NCBI GenBank assembly: GCA_002478885.1
Contig: DLKC01000002.1
Location: 1-64,000, forward strand
Direction: 5' to 3'
Source: Chitinophagaceae bacterium UBA7600
GTDB taxonomy: Bacteria; Bacteroidota; Bacteroidia; Chitinophagales; Chitinophagaceae
DNA: 64,000 bases
Shown here: in pieces, positions 8,901-18,100 of the stretch
Layout of the letters: every line of letters begins with the position of its first letter
Position numbering within the stretch: the first letter of the stretch is position 1
Program-made: the position numbers and the translations under genes
The notes under the pieces: model-generated
Databases searched by the model: none
What the model was told of the DNA's origin: nothing
Seen by the model: the letters and a program-made list of their open reading frames with translations, nothing else

Positions 8901-9956
8901 ATGAGATCGAGCGGATTTCTTTTGATTTGCCTGCTGTTTGTTTTTTCGTGCACCAGCCATAAGTCAACAAAAACAGAAGCAGTACCTATTGCGTCGGGTT
9001 ACATGCCGTCACTGGCGAAAGATGCGAACAACAACATGCATCTGGTGTATGGGAATGGCGACAGTATTATGTACGTGGCATCTTTCGATGAGGGCCAGAA
9101 CTTTGGCAATCCAGTGCTCATCGACACCCTTACGGATCTTGTCGATAATGCTACAAGAGGCCCGCAGATAGCTGTAACCAAAAACGGGCTTGCGGTAATC
9201 GCCGTAAACAAACAGGGAAACATTATCTCTTTTACGAAAAATGCACGGGGTAACTGGGCAAAGTCGATGAAAGTGAACGACGCAGACACCACCAACAAAG
9301 AAGGTTTTCTCGCATTGGGCAGCGATGGTGACAGCACGCTCTTTGCCGTATGGCCAGATCTAAGAAACGACAGTAAAAACAAAGTTTATGGTGCAAGATC
9401 TACAGATGCCGGAAAAACATGGAGCAGCAATGTGCTCGTTTACGCCTCTCCCTCGGGTAGCATTTGTGAATGCTGCAAGCAATCTGTTGTAATTGAAGAC
9501 CGTGACGTGTATATTATGTTCCGAAACATTGTCGATGGGAACAGGGATATGTACCTGATTCAATCAAACGACGGAGGCTTAACATTTGGTGCCGCGCAAA
9601 AATGCGGTTCAGGAAACTGGCCACTTGACGGTTGCCCAATGGATGGCGGGGGAATAGTCGTTAACGCTGGCAACACTAAATGCACATGGAGAAGGCGTGA
9701 CAGTATTTTTATTGCTGTGCCTGGTAACACCGAACAATTTATGAGCAGAGGAAAAAATGCCACCATTGCCGCCACGACTTCCAAAACTGCATTGGCATGG
9801 AATAAGGACGGCAGGATATTTTACAAATTGGATAATGGACCTGAAAAGCCCGTAGGCAGAGGAAAATCCCAGGTATTACAAATGGTCGGCGATAAAAAAA
9901 TCATATGTGTTTGGGATGATAATGGAATAATCAGGTACAGTCTTTTTGACATTTGA
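8901..9956 (+). CDS. BNR/Asp-box beta-propeller lipoprotein with a cysteine-rich motif
   Basis: A 351-residue lipoprotein: the N-terminus ends VFSC with Cys17 as the likely acylated residue. At least three Asp-box-like turns are seen (FDEGQNF, STDAGKTW, SNDGGLTF), the hallmark of sialidase-type six-bladed propellers, but I do not see the arginine triad needed to call it a true sialidase. Unusual are six further cysteines clustered at 189, 191, 192, 235, 245 and 261, in SICECCKQ and DGCPMDGG, which look like a metal or disulfide site. The next gene, 63 bases on, is a DUF3347 protein with a CPM motif, a family linked to copper and other metal efflux adaptors. A role in periplasmic or outer-membrane metal handling is inferred. 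Confidence 0.75.
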   Translation: MRSSGFLLICLLFVFSCTSHKSTKTEAVPIASGYMPSLAKDANNNMHLVYGNGDSIMYVASFDEGQNFGNPVLIDTLTDLVDNATRGPQIAVTKNGLAVIAVNKQGNIISFTKNARGNWAKSMKVNDADTTNKEGFLALGSDGDSTLFAVWPDLRNDSKNKVYGARSTDAGKTWSSNVLVYASPSGSICECCKQSVVIEDRDVYIMFRNIVDGNRDMYLIQSNDGGLTFGAAQKCGSGNWPLDGCPMDGGGIVVNAGNTKCTWRRRDSIFIAVPGNTEQFMSRGKNATIAATTSKTALAWNKDGRIFYKLDNGPEKPVGRGKSQVLQMVGDKKIICVWDDNGIIRYSLFDI

Positions 9957-9991
9957 TTTACAGGACAACAAAAATATGTCCGGCATAATAT

Positions 9992-9999
9992 TAGCTTTG
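9992..9999 (+). promoter_or_regulatory. Possible -7 box before the DUF3347 gene
   Basis: TAGCTTTG is an exact TAnnTTTG match 21 bases before the ATG at 10020. No matching -33 element is seen, so the gene may also be read from the BNR gene upstream. Confidence 0.35.
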
Positions 10000-10019
10000 T
10001 AAATTCTAAAATAACAGTC

Positions 10020-10511
10020 ATGAAAAAAATAGTCTCGATTTTAGTTTTGGTGTTGTCGTTAAACATAGCCGCATTTGCACAGGAAAAATCTAAGTTGTCG
10101 CCATTACTGGATAGCTATATCGGCATTAAAAATGCTTTGACTACGGACGATGCGGCGAAAGCAGGAACCAGCGCGGCAGATTATGTGAAGACATTAAATA
10201 TGATCGATGTAAAAAAACTTCCGGCAGCCGAACAAAAGGCATTTCAGCCGTTAAAAGATAAATTGCTTGCAGACGCCAATTTAATCGCTGTTGCGAAGGA
10301 CATCAACAACCAGCGAGATGCATTCGTGGGTTTTTCCGATAATATGATCGGCCTGGCAAAAGCTGCAAAGCTTGGCACTGGTGATGTGTTTATTGAATAC
10401 TGTCCTATGAAAAAAGCGTCCTGGCTTAGCACTGAAAAAGCCATCAAAAATCCATATTACGGCAGCGAAATGCTTGAATGCGGAAATGTAAAGGAAACAA
10501 TCAAGCCATAG
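10020..10511 (+). CDS. Exported DUF3347 protein (putative metal-binding)
   Basis: A 163-residue protein with a clear Sec signal peptide (residues 1-20, cut after AFA). The mature part is helical and ends in the DUF3347 signature: EYCPM, then WLSTEKAIKNPYYG and MLECG. In this family the CPM and CG cysteines are thought to bind metal, and the domain is also found fused to CusB/HlyD-type efflux adaptors; that is family knowledge, not shown here. It follows the cysteine-rich BNR lipoprotein on the same strand. A second DUF3347 gene lies at 44152 in this window. Confidence 0.85.
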   Translation: MKKIVSILVLVLSLNIAAFAQEKSKLSPLLDSYIGIKNALTTDDAAKAGTSAADYVKTLNMIDVKKLPAAEQKAFQPLKDKLLADANLIAVAKDINNQRDAFVGFSDNMIGLAKAAKLGTGDVFIEYCPMKKASWLSTEKAIKNPYYGSEMLECGNVKETIKP

Positions 10512-10520
10512 GCGAATAGC

Positions 10521-10570
10521 GGCTTGCAGCACAAATGTGCGACGCAAGAAAAGCTGAATGAAGATGAAAA
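10521..10570. repeat. Dispersed repeat, copy 5 (single right arm)
   Basis: GCACAAATGTGCGACGCAAG begins at 10529, ten bases or so after a stop codon. No left arm is present. Confidence 0.75.
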
Positions 10571-10704
10571 ATCTGGCCCAGAATGATAAATGAATCGCGT
10601 TGTTAAATATTACAACTTGCCGAAAAAAACGAGGATAAATTTTTTTTTGCTGCGAAAATTTTTAATTTGTTGATCGATCGGTTAACCACGAAAATCTTGC
10701 TCTT

Positions 10705-10887
10705 ATGGAAACACTCAATTACGCCTTCACTTTTATCATCGGTATTTTTGCCGGCATTGTATTCATGTACTTCCTGGAGTTAAAAAATTACCGGAAGAAA
10801 TCGAATAGACCAGGTACGAAATACGTAGAGCCAGCCGCAAAACAGGGAGGCCCTTTTAAAGAATTTTTTCGCCTGCACAGGAATTAA
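10705..10887 (+). CDS. Small single-pass membrane protein, hypothetical
   Basis: A 60-residue protein with one hydrophobic helix (about residues 7-26) followed by a basic, probably cytoplasmic tail (LKNYRKKSNRPGTKY). The ATG is preceded by AT-rich sequence. Unrecognised, and short enough that chance cannot be excluded, but the topology is orderly. Confidence 0.45.
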   Translation: METLNYAFTFIIGIFAGIVFMYFLELKNYRKKSNRPGTKYVEPAAKQGGPFKEFFRLHRN

Positions 10888-11006
10888 AAAGGAGCCTATA
10901 ATTTTTGCAGCAACGGTCAACACATTCAAGTAAGCATATCTTTTGACATAGCAAAGCAACCCATCGGTCAGCATCTCTTGTTCATTGCAAATAAAAATTT
11001 ATTTGA

Positions 11007-11059
11007 TGCCGGCTGTATTGCTGCTATGAAGCTTTACTTGCGTCGCACTCTTGTACAAC
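11007..11059. repeat. Dispersed repeat, copy 6 (single left arm)
   Basis: Starts GCCGGCTG and carries the canonical core CTTGCGTCGCACTCTTGTAC at 11038. The rest of the 320-base gap between two small genes shows nothing else. Confidence 0.75.
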
Positions 11060-11207
11060 ATAACCCTTCCAATCCGCCATAATATTCATAAGATTATAAT
11101 AGCAATAAAAAAACCTTAGAAAAAATTGCTGTGTGATTATTTTCTCTATTTTCGTCGGCCTTTTTTAAAAAGGGATAAAACGATTCTGTCATTTAAAAGC
11201 AACAATC

Positions 11208-11432
11208 ATGTACTCCGGAGATGCAACAACATCGCTCATCGTTGTAGGTGACCAGATATTCGAAGTACTTACGACTAACCAAATGGAACAGCCATATTAC
11301 ACTGTTAATGGTTACAAAAACTTTTCATTTATTATGTCGGTGGATGAAGATGGTGACTGGTTCAGTCATTCCATTGTTGACCAGCAGATCATCAACAGTC
11401 TTGGTGCTGTAATCGAAGTACTCAATCTCTAG
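11208..11432 (+). CDS. Small hypothetical protein
   Basis: A 74-residue, acidic, soluble protein without a signal peptide. Alternating hydrophobic residues (SLIVVGDQIFEVL, FSFIMSVDEDGDWF) suggest a mainly beta fold. It is followed by its own rho-independent terminator at 11508-11531, which supports a real, separately transcribed gene. I do not recognise the family. Confidence 0.6.
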   Translation: MYSGDATTSLIVVGDQIFEVLTTNQMEQPYYTVNGYKNFSFIMSVDEDGDWFSHSIVDQQIINSLGAVIEVLNL

Positions 11433-11507
11433 GCCTTAAACGAATGCTTGCCAAAAACACTTTGAAAAGATCAAAGTGAAAAATTTTACCAATGCCATGG
11501 TAAAAAT

Positions 11508-11531
11508 AGCCGGGTGTTAATTTGCCCGGCT
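11508..11531 (+). terminator. Rho-independent terminator after the 74-residue gene
   Basis: Stem AGCCGGG/CCCGGCT with a 10-base loop, followed by TTTGCTTTT. Confidence 0.8.
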
Positions 11532-11599
11532 TTTGCTTTTACAATTTTTGGCATAACGTTTTCATGAGCTGCTTTTTTATCACATCGATTCTGCAGCCG

Positions 11600-12676
11600 T
11601 TATACTATTCTATGCAAAGGTTTTGGATAACCAGGTGTAAAGGCGGCAGACTCGTGAACAACAATTCTGCATCCCGTACTTGTCATACTTTCTTCTATCG
11701 ATGTTCTTAAAATTTCCAGGAGCGTTGATGGGTCGGTTTGCACCCTCGCATTAATGAGCATCTCAATGTGTTTCGCATCACTTAGTTCAGGATAGCCTCT
11801 TTTTTGTTTGGCTTTAGTAGTTGTAAAACTCAACTTGGCCGTATGTTTTCCATCATCAAATAAAAATTTAAGGTGCCCGATCGTTAACCGGGCTGACCGC
11901 AAGTTGTGATCCATGCTTTCGGCAAGTGCAAGTGCGATTTTTATGGCGAGCATTTTTGTTGAATGAACAGATATTTTCATATCAAGCCAGGCAAGCATAG
12001 CCTCCCCTGTTGCGTAAAGATCATAATCAATATCAAGCGATCTTCTTTGCAGGTAAAATGAAAACTGATTCATAAATTCAAGCCATTCCGTAATATGATG
12101 CCTGTTATATGCATTCTGGCAATGAATGGCTTTGCCGGGATAATCAGATTGTAAAATATGTTTAACTTTTTCAAGATCACTGTCGTTTAAAAGATCACAT
12201 TTATTCAACACGATCATGTCAGCTTCTTCCAGTTGTTTCCTGAATAAATACTGAACAGATTCATCAATAAAAGCACTTGTACCACTTATCAAGGAATACA
12301 GCAACCAGGCATCTGCAAAGCTGCACAGCATGATGCGAAAATCGTGATACCGCCGTTGCAATGGCTTAACAACCGTCGCAACTAAATCAGTGCACGAGCC
12401 CACGGTTTCGGCGAAGATTATTTCAGGCTTTGCACTGTCTGCAAGACTGTCTATAGTTTGCGCCAGTTCGTCAAACCGGCAGCAAAAACAACCTTCAGCA
12501 ACTTCTCCCACCGGCAATCGAAGGCCTTTCAAATAAGCGCTGTCAACCTGATTTAGTCCCTGGTCATTGGTTATAACAGCAACTCTTGTATCGGAAGATA
12601 TGAGCTGCCTGCATGCCTGCGCAATAGAAGTTGTTTTACCGCTTCCAAGAAATCCACTGATAAGAAAGAGTCGCAT
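11600..12676 (-). CDS. CobW/COG0523-type GTPase (putative metallochaperone)
   Basis: A 358-residue G3E-family GTPase. Seen: P-loop GFLGSGKTT (residues 8-16), the metal-binding CxCC motif in EGCFCC (Cys63, 65, 66), a G3-like AETVGSC and the guanine-recognition motif NKCD. COG0523 proteins deliver zinc, cobalt or other metals to target enzymes. The C-terminal half does not obviously match the usual CobW C-terminal domain. I choose the start at 12676 because MRLFLISGFLG places the P-loop at the normal distance; a longer frame from 12718 adds an unconserved leader. It is divergent from the TonB gene. Confidence 0.8.
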   Translation of the reverse strand: MRLFLISGFLGSGKTTSIAQACRQLISSDTRVAVITNDQGLNQVDSAYLKGLRLPVGEVAEGCFCCRFDELAQTIDSLADSAKPEIIFAETVGSCTDLVATVVKPLQRRYHDFRIMLCSFADAWLLYSLISGTSAFIDESVQYLFRKQLEEADMIVLNKCDLLNDSDLEKVKHILQSDYPGKAIHCQNAYNRHHITEWLEFMNQFSFYLQRRSLDIDYDLYATGEAMLAWLDMKISVHSTKMLAIKIALALAESMDHNLRSARLTIGHLKFLFDDGKHTAKLSFTTTKAKQKRGYPELSDAKHIEMLINARVQTDPSTLLEILRTSIEESMTSTGCRIVVHESAAFTPGYPKPLHRIV

Positions 12677-12837
12677 ACTAAGTTTTTGCTGTACAAGAAT
12701 ACGAATATTAAAAATCATGCGAATCCATTGTTGATTTAAGCGTGGCAGCAGGATTAAACTGAAAAAATTATCAAAAAAAAAACAAAACCTCTTATGGATT
12801 TTTTTGCATATAAACCTCTCAATAGAAACAAATTTTT

Positions 12838-13659
12838 ATGGAAGCAAAAGAAATTCTACATGCCGATGTGCTGGACATTCTTTTCGACGGAAGGAATAAA
12901 GCATACGGCGCTTATGCGCTTCGCCGCACATACAACCGGCGCCTTTATTACGGCCTAGCAGGGTCAGCACTGGTTTGCCTGATGTTTATTGTAGCGAATA
13001 TTTTCGCAAGCACTAAAAAAACAGGTAACCAGTTAATGTATGTCTCAGACCCGTTTATCTTGCAAAACGTTTATGAGAAAAAAGCTGAGGTATTAAAACC
13101 ACCACCACCAAAAGTGGAAAAGCCCCCGGTTGCGATGGCCAAGGTAACAGTACCCAACATTGTTCCCGACAACATGGCTGATAAAAATGACGAGGTTATT
13201 CCTGCAGACGATCTTGAAAATATTAAGATCGGACCCGAAAACCGAACAGGAACTCAGAACGATTTTGTGGATCCGCCACTCGCGGAAAGTACAGGCCAGA
13301 GCCAGTTGCCCATTAAACAGGAAGCTGAACCAGATGGGCTCGTCATCATACAGATGGAAGCTCAGTTTCCCGGAGGTGCCGCCGCCTGGTCACGGTTTTT
13401 GGAGCAAAACCTCAACTCAGCAATTCCGGTCGACAATGCAGCCCCACCAGGCAGGTATACTGTTGTTGTTTCTTTTGTTGTTGATAAAGACGGAACCATT
13501 TCAGAAGTTACTGCACTTAACGATCCCGGCTTTGGCACAGCTGAAGAAGCCATAAGGGTTATTAAAAAAAGCAGGCAATGGACACCTGCTTTACAAAACG
13601 GAAGAAATGTTACCTATCGACAAAAACAAGCGATAACATTTGAAGTATCTGAAAGCTAA
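12838..13659 (+). CDS. TonB-family energy transducer
   Basis: A 273-residue TonB protein that couples the inner-membrane proton-driven complex to outer-membrane receptors. Seen: a cytoplasmic N-terminal stretch with the Bacteroidota-typical sequence NKAYGAYALRR, one membrane helix (about residues 38-58), a proline-rich spacer (LKPPPPKVEKPPV), and a C-terminal TonB domain with the FPGG entry (about residue 180 on). The usual ExbB/ExbD partners are not adjacent. A hairpin terminator follows. Several TonB-dependent receptors in this window could be its partners. Confidence 0.9.
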   Translation: MEAKEILHADVLDILFDGRNKAYGAYALRRTYNRRLYYGLAGSALVCLMFIVANIFASTKKTGNQLMYVSDPFILQNVYEKKAEVLKPPPPKVEKPPVAMAKVTVPNIVPDNMADKNDEVIPADDLENIKIGPENRTGTQNDFVDPPLAESTGQSQLPIKQEAEPDGLVIIQMEAQFPGGAAAWSRFLEQNLNSAIPVDNAAPPGRYTVVVSFVVDKDGTISEVTALNDPGFGTAEEAIRVIKKSRQWTPALQNGRNVTYRQKQAITFEVSES

Positions 13660-13686
13660 AAAGACCTGCTATTAACTGAAGGCATT

Positions 13687-13706
13687 GCCTGCTATAAACA
13701 GCAGGC
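13687..13706 (+). terminator. Rho-independent terminator after the TonB gene
   Basis: Stem GCCTGCT/AGCAGGC with a 6-base loop, followed by TTTT. Confidence 0.8.
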
Positions 13707-13727
13707 TTTTGCTGCGTAGAGAACAAA

Positions 13728-13774
13728 GCGTACAAGTGAGTGACACAACGAAGCTCCATTGAAATACCGTAGCC
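13728..13774. repeat. Dispersed repeat, copy 7 (single variant right arm)
   Basis: GTACAAGTGAGTGACACAAC from 13730, ending GTAGCC. It sits between convergent genes, at the 3' end of the GH43-like gene. Confidence 0.75.
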
Positions 13775-13837
13775 AAAACACCATAAAATTAAATGTATAA
13801 GCTTTTATACAAATAGGAGACTTGTTTAAGACTGCAC

Positions 13838-14932
13838 TTATTTAAACGGATTAATAGCCTGTATACTTCCATCATCGTTATACTTTAACTCTGTAACCTT
13901 CACATTGCGTAAGTGTGTTTTGCCACTCAGCTGTGTATCGTGGTAAAACAGCCACCATTTACCATTTGCTTCTACAATAGACTCATGGCTGGTCCAACCA
14001 TCCACTGGGCTAAGGATAACTCCCTGGTACGTGAACGGCCCGTTTGGACTAGTGCCCGTGGCATAGCATATATTGTGTGTATCGCCGGTTGAATAGGAAA
14101 AATAATAGGTGCCTTTGTATTTATGCATCCAGGCAGCCTCAAAAAATCTTTTGTCGTTATTTCCTTCTTTAAACGGTTTACCATCTTTATCAAGTATTTG
14201 CACCTCCTTCACGTCACCTTCGAAATGCTTCATGTCTTTGCTAAGCTTTGCAATTCGGGGCAGGATTGCTAGTTCATCGGCCTGGCGCAGTTTTGCGGCA
14301 GAGTCGTATTTATTGTTATTCCAGCGCTGCAATTGCCCGCCCCAAATGCCACCAAAATACATGTAATAGTTTCCATCATCGTCTTTGAATACGCATGGAT
14401 CGATACTGTAGCTTCCTTTAATCGGTTCCTTTTCTGCAACAAAAGGGCCTTCAGGCTTACTGCTTGTGGCAACGCCGATTTGAAAAACATCCTGTTTATT
14501 TTTTACAGGAAAATACAGATAGTAAGTGCCATTGGCATACGCAGCGTCTGGCGCCCATAATTGGCGGCCGGCCCAAGGGATGTCTTTTATATGCAGTGCT
14601 ACACCATTGTCGGTTACAGGCGCACCAACAGAATCCATGGAAAGCACGTGATAATCCATCATATTGAAATGATCACCATTGTCATTCTCCGGCGAACCCG
14701 TTGCAGTGTCGTGCGAAGGGTATACATAAATACGGCCGTTAAATACATGCGCCGATGGGTCTGCAGTGTAAATAGCAGACACAAGCGGCGCCGAGAGGTA
14801 AGCCTTCTTTGCCGGGGCAGCTTTATCTCCTGCGGTATCTTTTAAAGCGGCAGTATTTTCTGTTGCATTGTTGCAGGCTGCAATCAAAATGGTAACAGTA
14901 ATCGAAAGGATTGTGGAATTCACTCTTTGCAT
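13838..14932 (-). CDS. GH43-like glycosidase lipoprotein
   Basis: A 364-residue protein with a lipoprotein signal ending LIAAC. The mature part has the five-bladed propeller pattern of glycoside hydrolase family 43: TADPSAHVFNGRIYVYPSHD near the start (first catalytic Asp), GRQLWAPDAAYANGTYYLYF, SIDPCVFKDDDGNYYMYFGG (second Asp), and RFFEAAWMHKYKGTYYFSYS (likely the catalytic Glu). The family includes beta-xylosidases and alpha-L-arabinofuranosidases; the substrate cannot be fixed. It would act on plant-type polysaccharide fragments at the cell surface or in the periplasm. Variant-type repeat arms bracket the gene (copies 7 and 8). Confidence 0.85.
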   Translation of the reverse strand: MQRVNSTILSITVTILIAACNNATENTAALKDTAGDKAAPAKKAYLSAPLVSAIYTADPSAHVFNGRIYVYPSHDTATGSPENDNGDHFNMMDYHVLSMDSVGAPVTDNGVALHIKDIPWAGRQLWAPDAAYANGTYYLYFPVKNKQDVFQIGVATSSKPEGPFVAEKEPIKGSYSIDPCVFKDDDGNYYMYFGGIWGGQLQRWNNNKYDSAAKLRQADELAILPRIAKLSKDMKHFEGDVKEVQILDKDGKPFKEGNNDKRFFEAAWMHKYKGTYYFSYSTGDTHNICYATGTSPNGPFTYQGVILSPVDGWTSHESIVEANGKWWLFYHDTQLSGKTHLRNVKVTELKYNDDGSIQAINPFK

Positions 14933-14974
14933 GGTATGTGGTATTGTGGTATGCTTTTAGGGACGGGTTTTTTG

Positions 14975-15021
14975 CTGTACTCTCAGCTGTTGTTGTGTCA
15001 CTCACTTGTACGCCCGCATCT
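14975..15021. repeat. Dispersed repeat, copy 8 (single variant left arm)
   Basis: GTTGTGTCACTCACTTGTAC at 14992. This is the only left-facing arm of the variant type in the window. Confidence 0.75.
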
Positions 15022-15134
15022 TAATGCAACAATAAGAAGTATTATTTAAAAAAATACCAAAATACTTCTCTGCGAAAACACCGGATAATCTAGCCAGCAT
15101 TCACCTATTTACAAAATACTGGGTCAACAATTCA

Positions 15135-18100
15135 TCAATGAATCGGTTGCGTGTGCAATGGAAGATAAATTTCAAGCCTGAAACCCTTGCCAGGAGCCGT
15201 CGTTACAGACATGGTGCCATTAAAAACGGCTACGCGGCTTTTGATATTGGTAAGCCCAACTCCCGAAATGCTGTCTTTACTGTCAACGCCAATACCATCA
15301 TCTGAAATAATCATATGAAAGTGGCTTTGGGTTGTACTTAGCGAAATATTTACCAGGTTTGCCTTTGAGTGCTTTACAATGTTTGTGTATTGCTCTTGCA
15401 CAATGCGATAAATTGCCAGCAGCTGTGGTGTCGACAAAAGCCGTTCATCAAAAGGATTAATATTTAAATGTGCATCCAATCCCGATGATTTAAGCATCAC
15501 TGCCGTTAAAACAATCATGCGATCTTTTAATGATGCGATAGAAAAATCCGGCACTGCAAGTTCATGGGCGAGCTTCCTGCTTTCATCAATGGCCTGCTGC
15601 AGGTTATCCATGCTGGTCTGTAAGTAATCGGCATGTTTAACCGGCTCCTTTTTCATCATCGACAAAAGCATTTTTGTACCAACCAATATTTGATTAACAT
15701 TATCGTGCAACTCAAGGCTGATAGTGTTTCTTTCTTTTTCCTGGGCCTCAAGTGCAGTCGCAGTAAGCTTTAATTGTTCAATTCGTTGCTGTTCCTGTAA
15801 CTCCATTTCAAGCAATACGGTTTCTGTGATATCTCGTGTAACTCCGTATAATCCTTTCGGTTTGTCTCCATCATTAAACTCAAATTTAGCTTCGGAATAC
15901 ACATAACGCATTACTCCGTCCTTCCTGATAATCCGATGCTCTATTTCAAAATCTGATGTTTGCCGGTTCGACTCATCAATCCTTTTGGTCACGTATTCAA
16001 AATCATCTGGATGGATATAAGAAAACCATTCTTCCATGGATATTTTATGATCGCCCGGCTCAATGCCATATATCCGATATGCTTCATCTGACCAAAGCGA
16101 CGTGTTTGATGCAAAATCAATCTCCCAATGTCCAATATGAGCCATAGCCTGTGCCTGGCTCAACCGCTTTTGTTGTTGAAGCATTTTAGCGTCAGCTTCT
16201 TTTCTTTCGCTGATATCACGGATAAATGCACAGAAAAAATTACCTGACTCCTGTTTTATTGGAACAACAAATAATTCAATTGGAAATTCAACACCGTCCT
16301 TATTTTTTGCATACACCTCGATGAGTTTGTTCAGCATCTCACCATGTCCGTTCTTATTGTATCGTTTAAATCCTTCTTCGTGATCACGCTGATAGCTTTC
16401 CGGTATAATTGTTTCAGTTATCGGTTTTCCAAGTACTTCCGCATCTTTCCATCCAAATAACGATTCAGCTTGTGCATTCCACAAAATAATGGCTCCCGAA
16501 GTGTCTATACATACAATGGCGTCAAGCGCAGCGCCCATGATTCGCGCCCTTGTCTCTTCACTACGTTTTAACGCACGATCGGCTTTTACCTTTGTTGTAA
16601 TATCCCGCACAACAAGCGACAAACCGTTTGCAGACGGATAGATATGATTTTCCATCCACACCCCGGTCGGCGCATAAAAGGTAACATTGCTCACATAATG
16701 TTGTTTTGTCATTGCTTCATGATAAGCAGTATAGTTGTGGCTCGTTTTAAGCAGCGGGAAAACTTCAAACATGTTTCTACCCAGGAGGTCACTCATATCT
16801 TTTCCAATCAGTTTACCTGCCTGGTTATTCAGGTAGGTAATGTTCCAATTGTTATCCAGCGAGATAAATGCATCGGTAATACGTTCAACCAGGCTACGAT
16901 ATTTCTCTTCCATCTTCCACATTTCTTCTTCGGCTTTAACCTGGTCTGTAATATCTCTGAAAAATATAGTGAGTCCTGTAGGTGATGGATAAACGCTTGT
17001 TTCGAGCCAAAGCCCGGTGCCGGTCGAATACCCCTTAAAATGAGTTTCGACCTGCGTTTCCATGGCTGTGTGGTAAGCCCTATAAAATGGGCCACCTATA
17101 GAAGACGGGAATAATTCCCATAAATTTTTTCCAATAAGATTGCCATCATCCGCTGCTTCAGCAAACATTTGGGATGCCACTTTATTAGCATAAACAAAAT
17201 TCCATTGCTCATTCAAAGATATAAGGGCGTCAGACATTCTTTCAACCAGTGTTCTGTATTTTTCCTCGCTTTGCTGCAATGCTTGTTCTGAACGAATTTT
17301 TGCTGTAATGTCCTTGAAATAAAACGCAACTCCCTCTGGTAGTGGATAAAGACTCACCTGCACCATTGTGTCAGTAGCCAATGAAAAAGTATTTATAAAT
17401 ACAGGCTTTTGTGTATTAATTACTTCCCTGTATGCTTTAGAAATAGGCGCATTTACGGCCTCCGGATATTCATTTTTAAAATTCTTGCCGATAAGATAAC
17501 CGGGTTCTCTTTTAAACATTTTGTCGGCAGCGCTGTTCAGGTAAGTAAAGTTCCAATGACTATCCATTGCGATAAAGGCATCGGAAATATTTTCAAGTAA
17601 AAGACGATATTTTTCTTCGCTATTTCTCAATTCTTCCCGGGCACTTACCTGCTCCGTGATATCCCTGAAATAAATGGCAATCCCTTGTGCTGAGGGATAA
17701 ATTGAACCCTGCACCCATCGTCCGGTTGAAATGGAATACTCTTCAATAAAGCAACTTTGCTGGGTTTGGATGGCATTAAACGCCGCTTTGGCAACAGGTG
17801 AATTTGCAGCCTGGGGAAATTCACTTAAAAAGTTCTTGCCATTAAGATAGCCGGGAGGGCTTTTAAACATCTTTTCTGCAACGGCATTTACATACTCAAA
17901 ATTAAGGTCATTGTCAAAAACAATAAAAGCATCTGATATTCTTTCAACGATGTGTCGGTATTTTTCCTCACTGGCTTTTAATTCCATTTCCGCCATTTTT
18001 CTTTGTGTCACATCCCTGAAATTAAAAAGCACGGCATTCACATTTTCAACGTCGAACATATTAACCAACATACCTTCGAAATAGAGGTAATGACCCTCCT

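Noticed and set aside
8901..9956. Calling the Asp-box lipoprotein a sialidase
   Set aside because: Asp boxes are present, but I could not identify the arginine triad, Tyr/Glu nucleophile pair or FRIP motif needed for activity.
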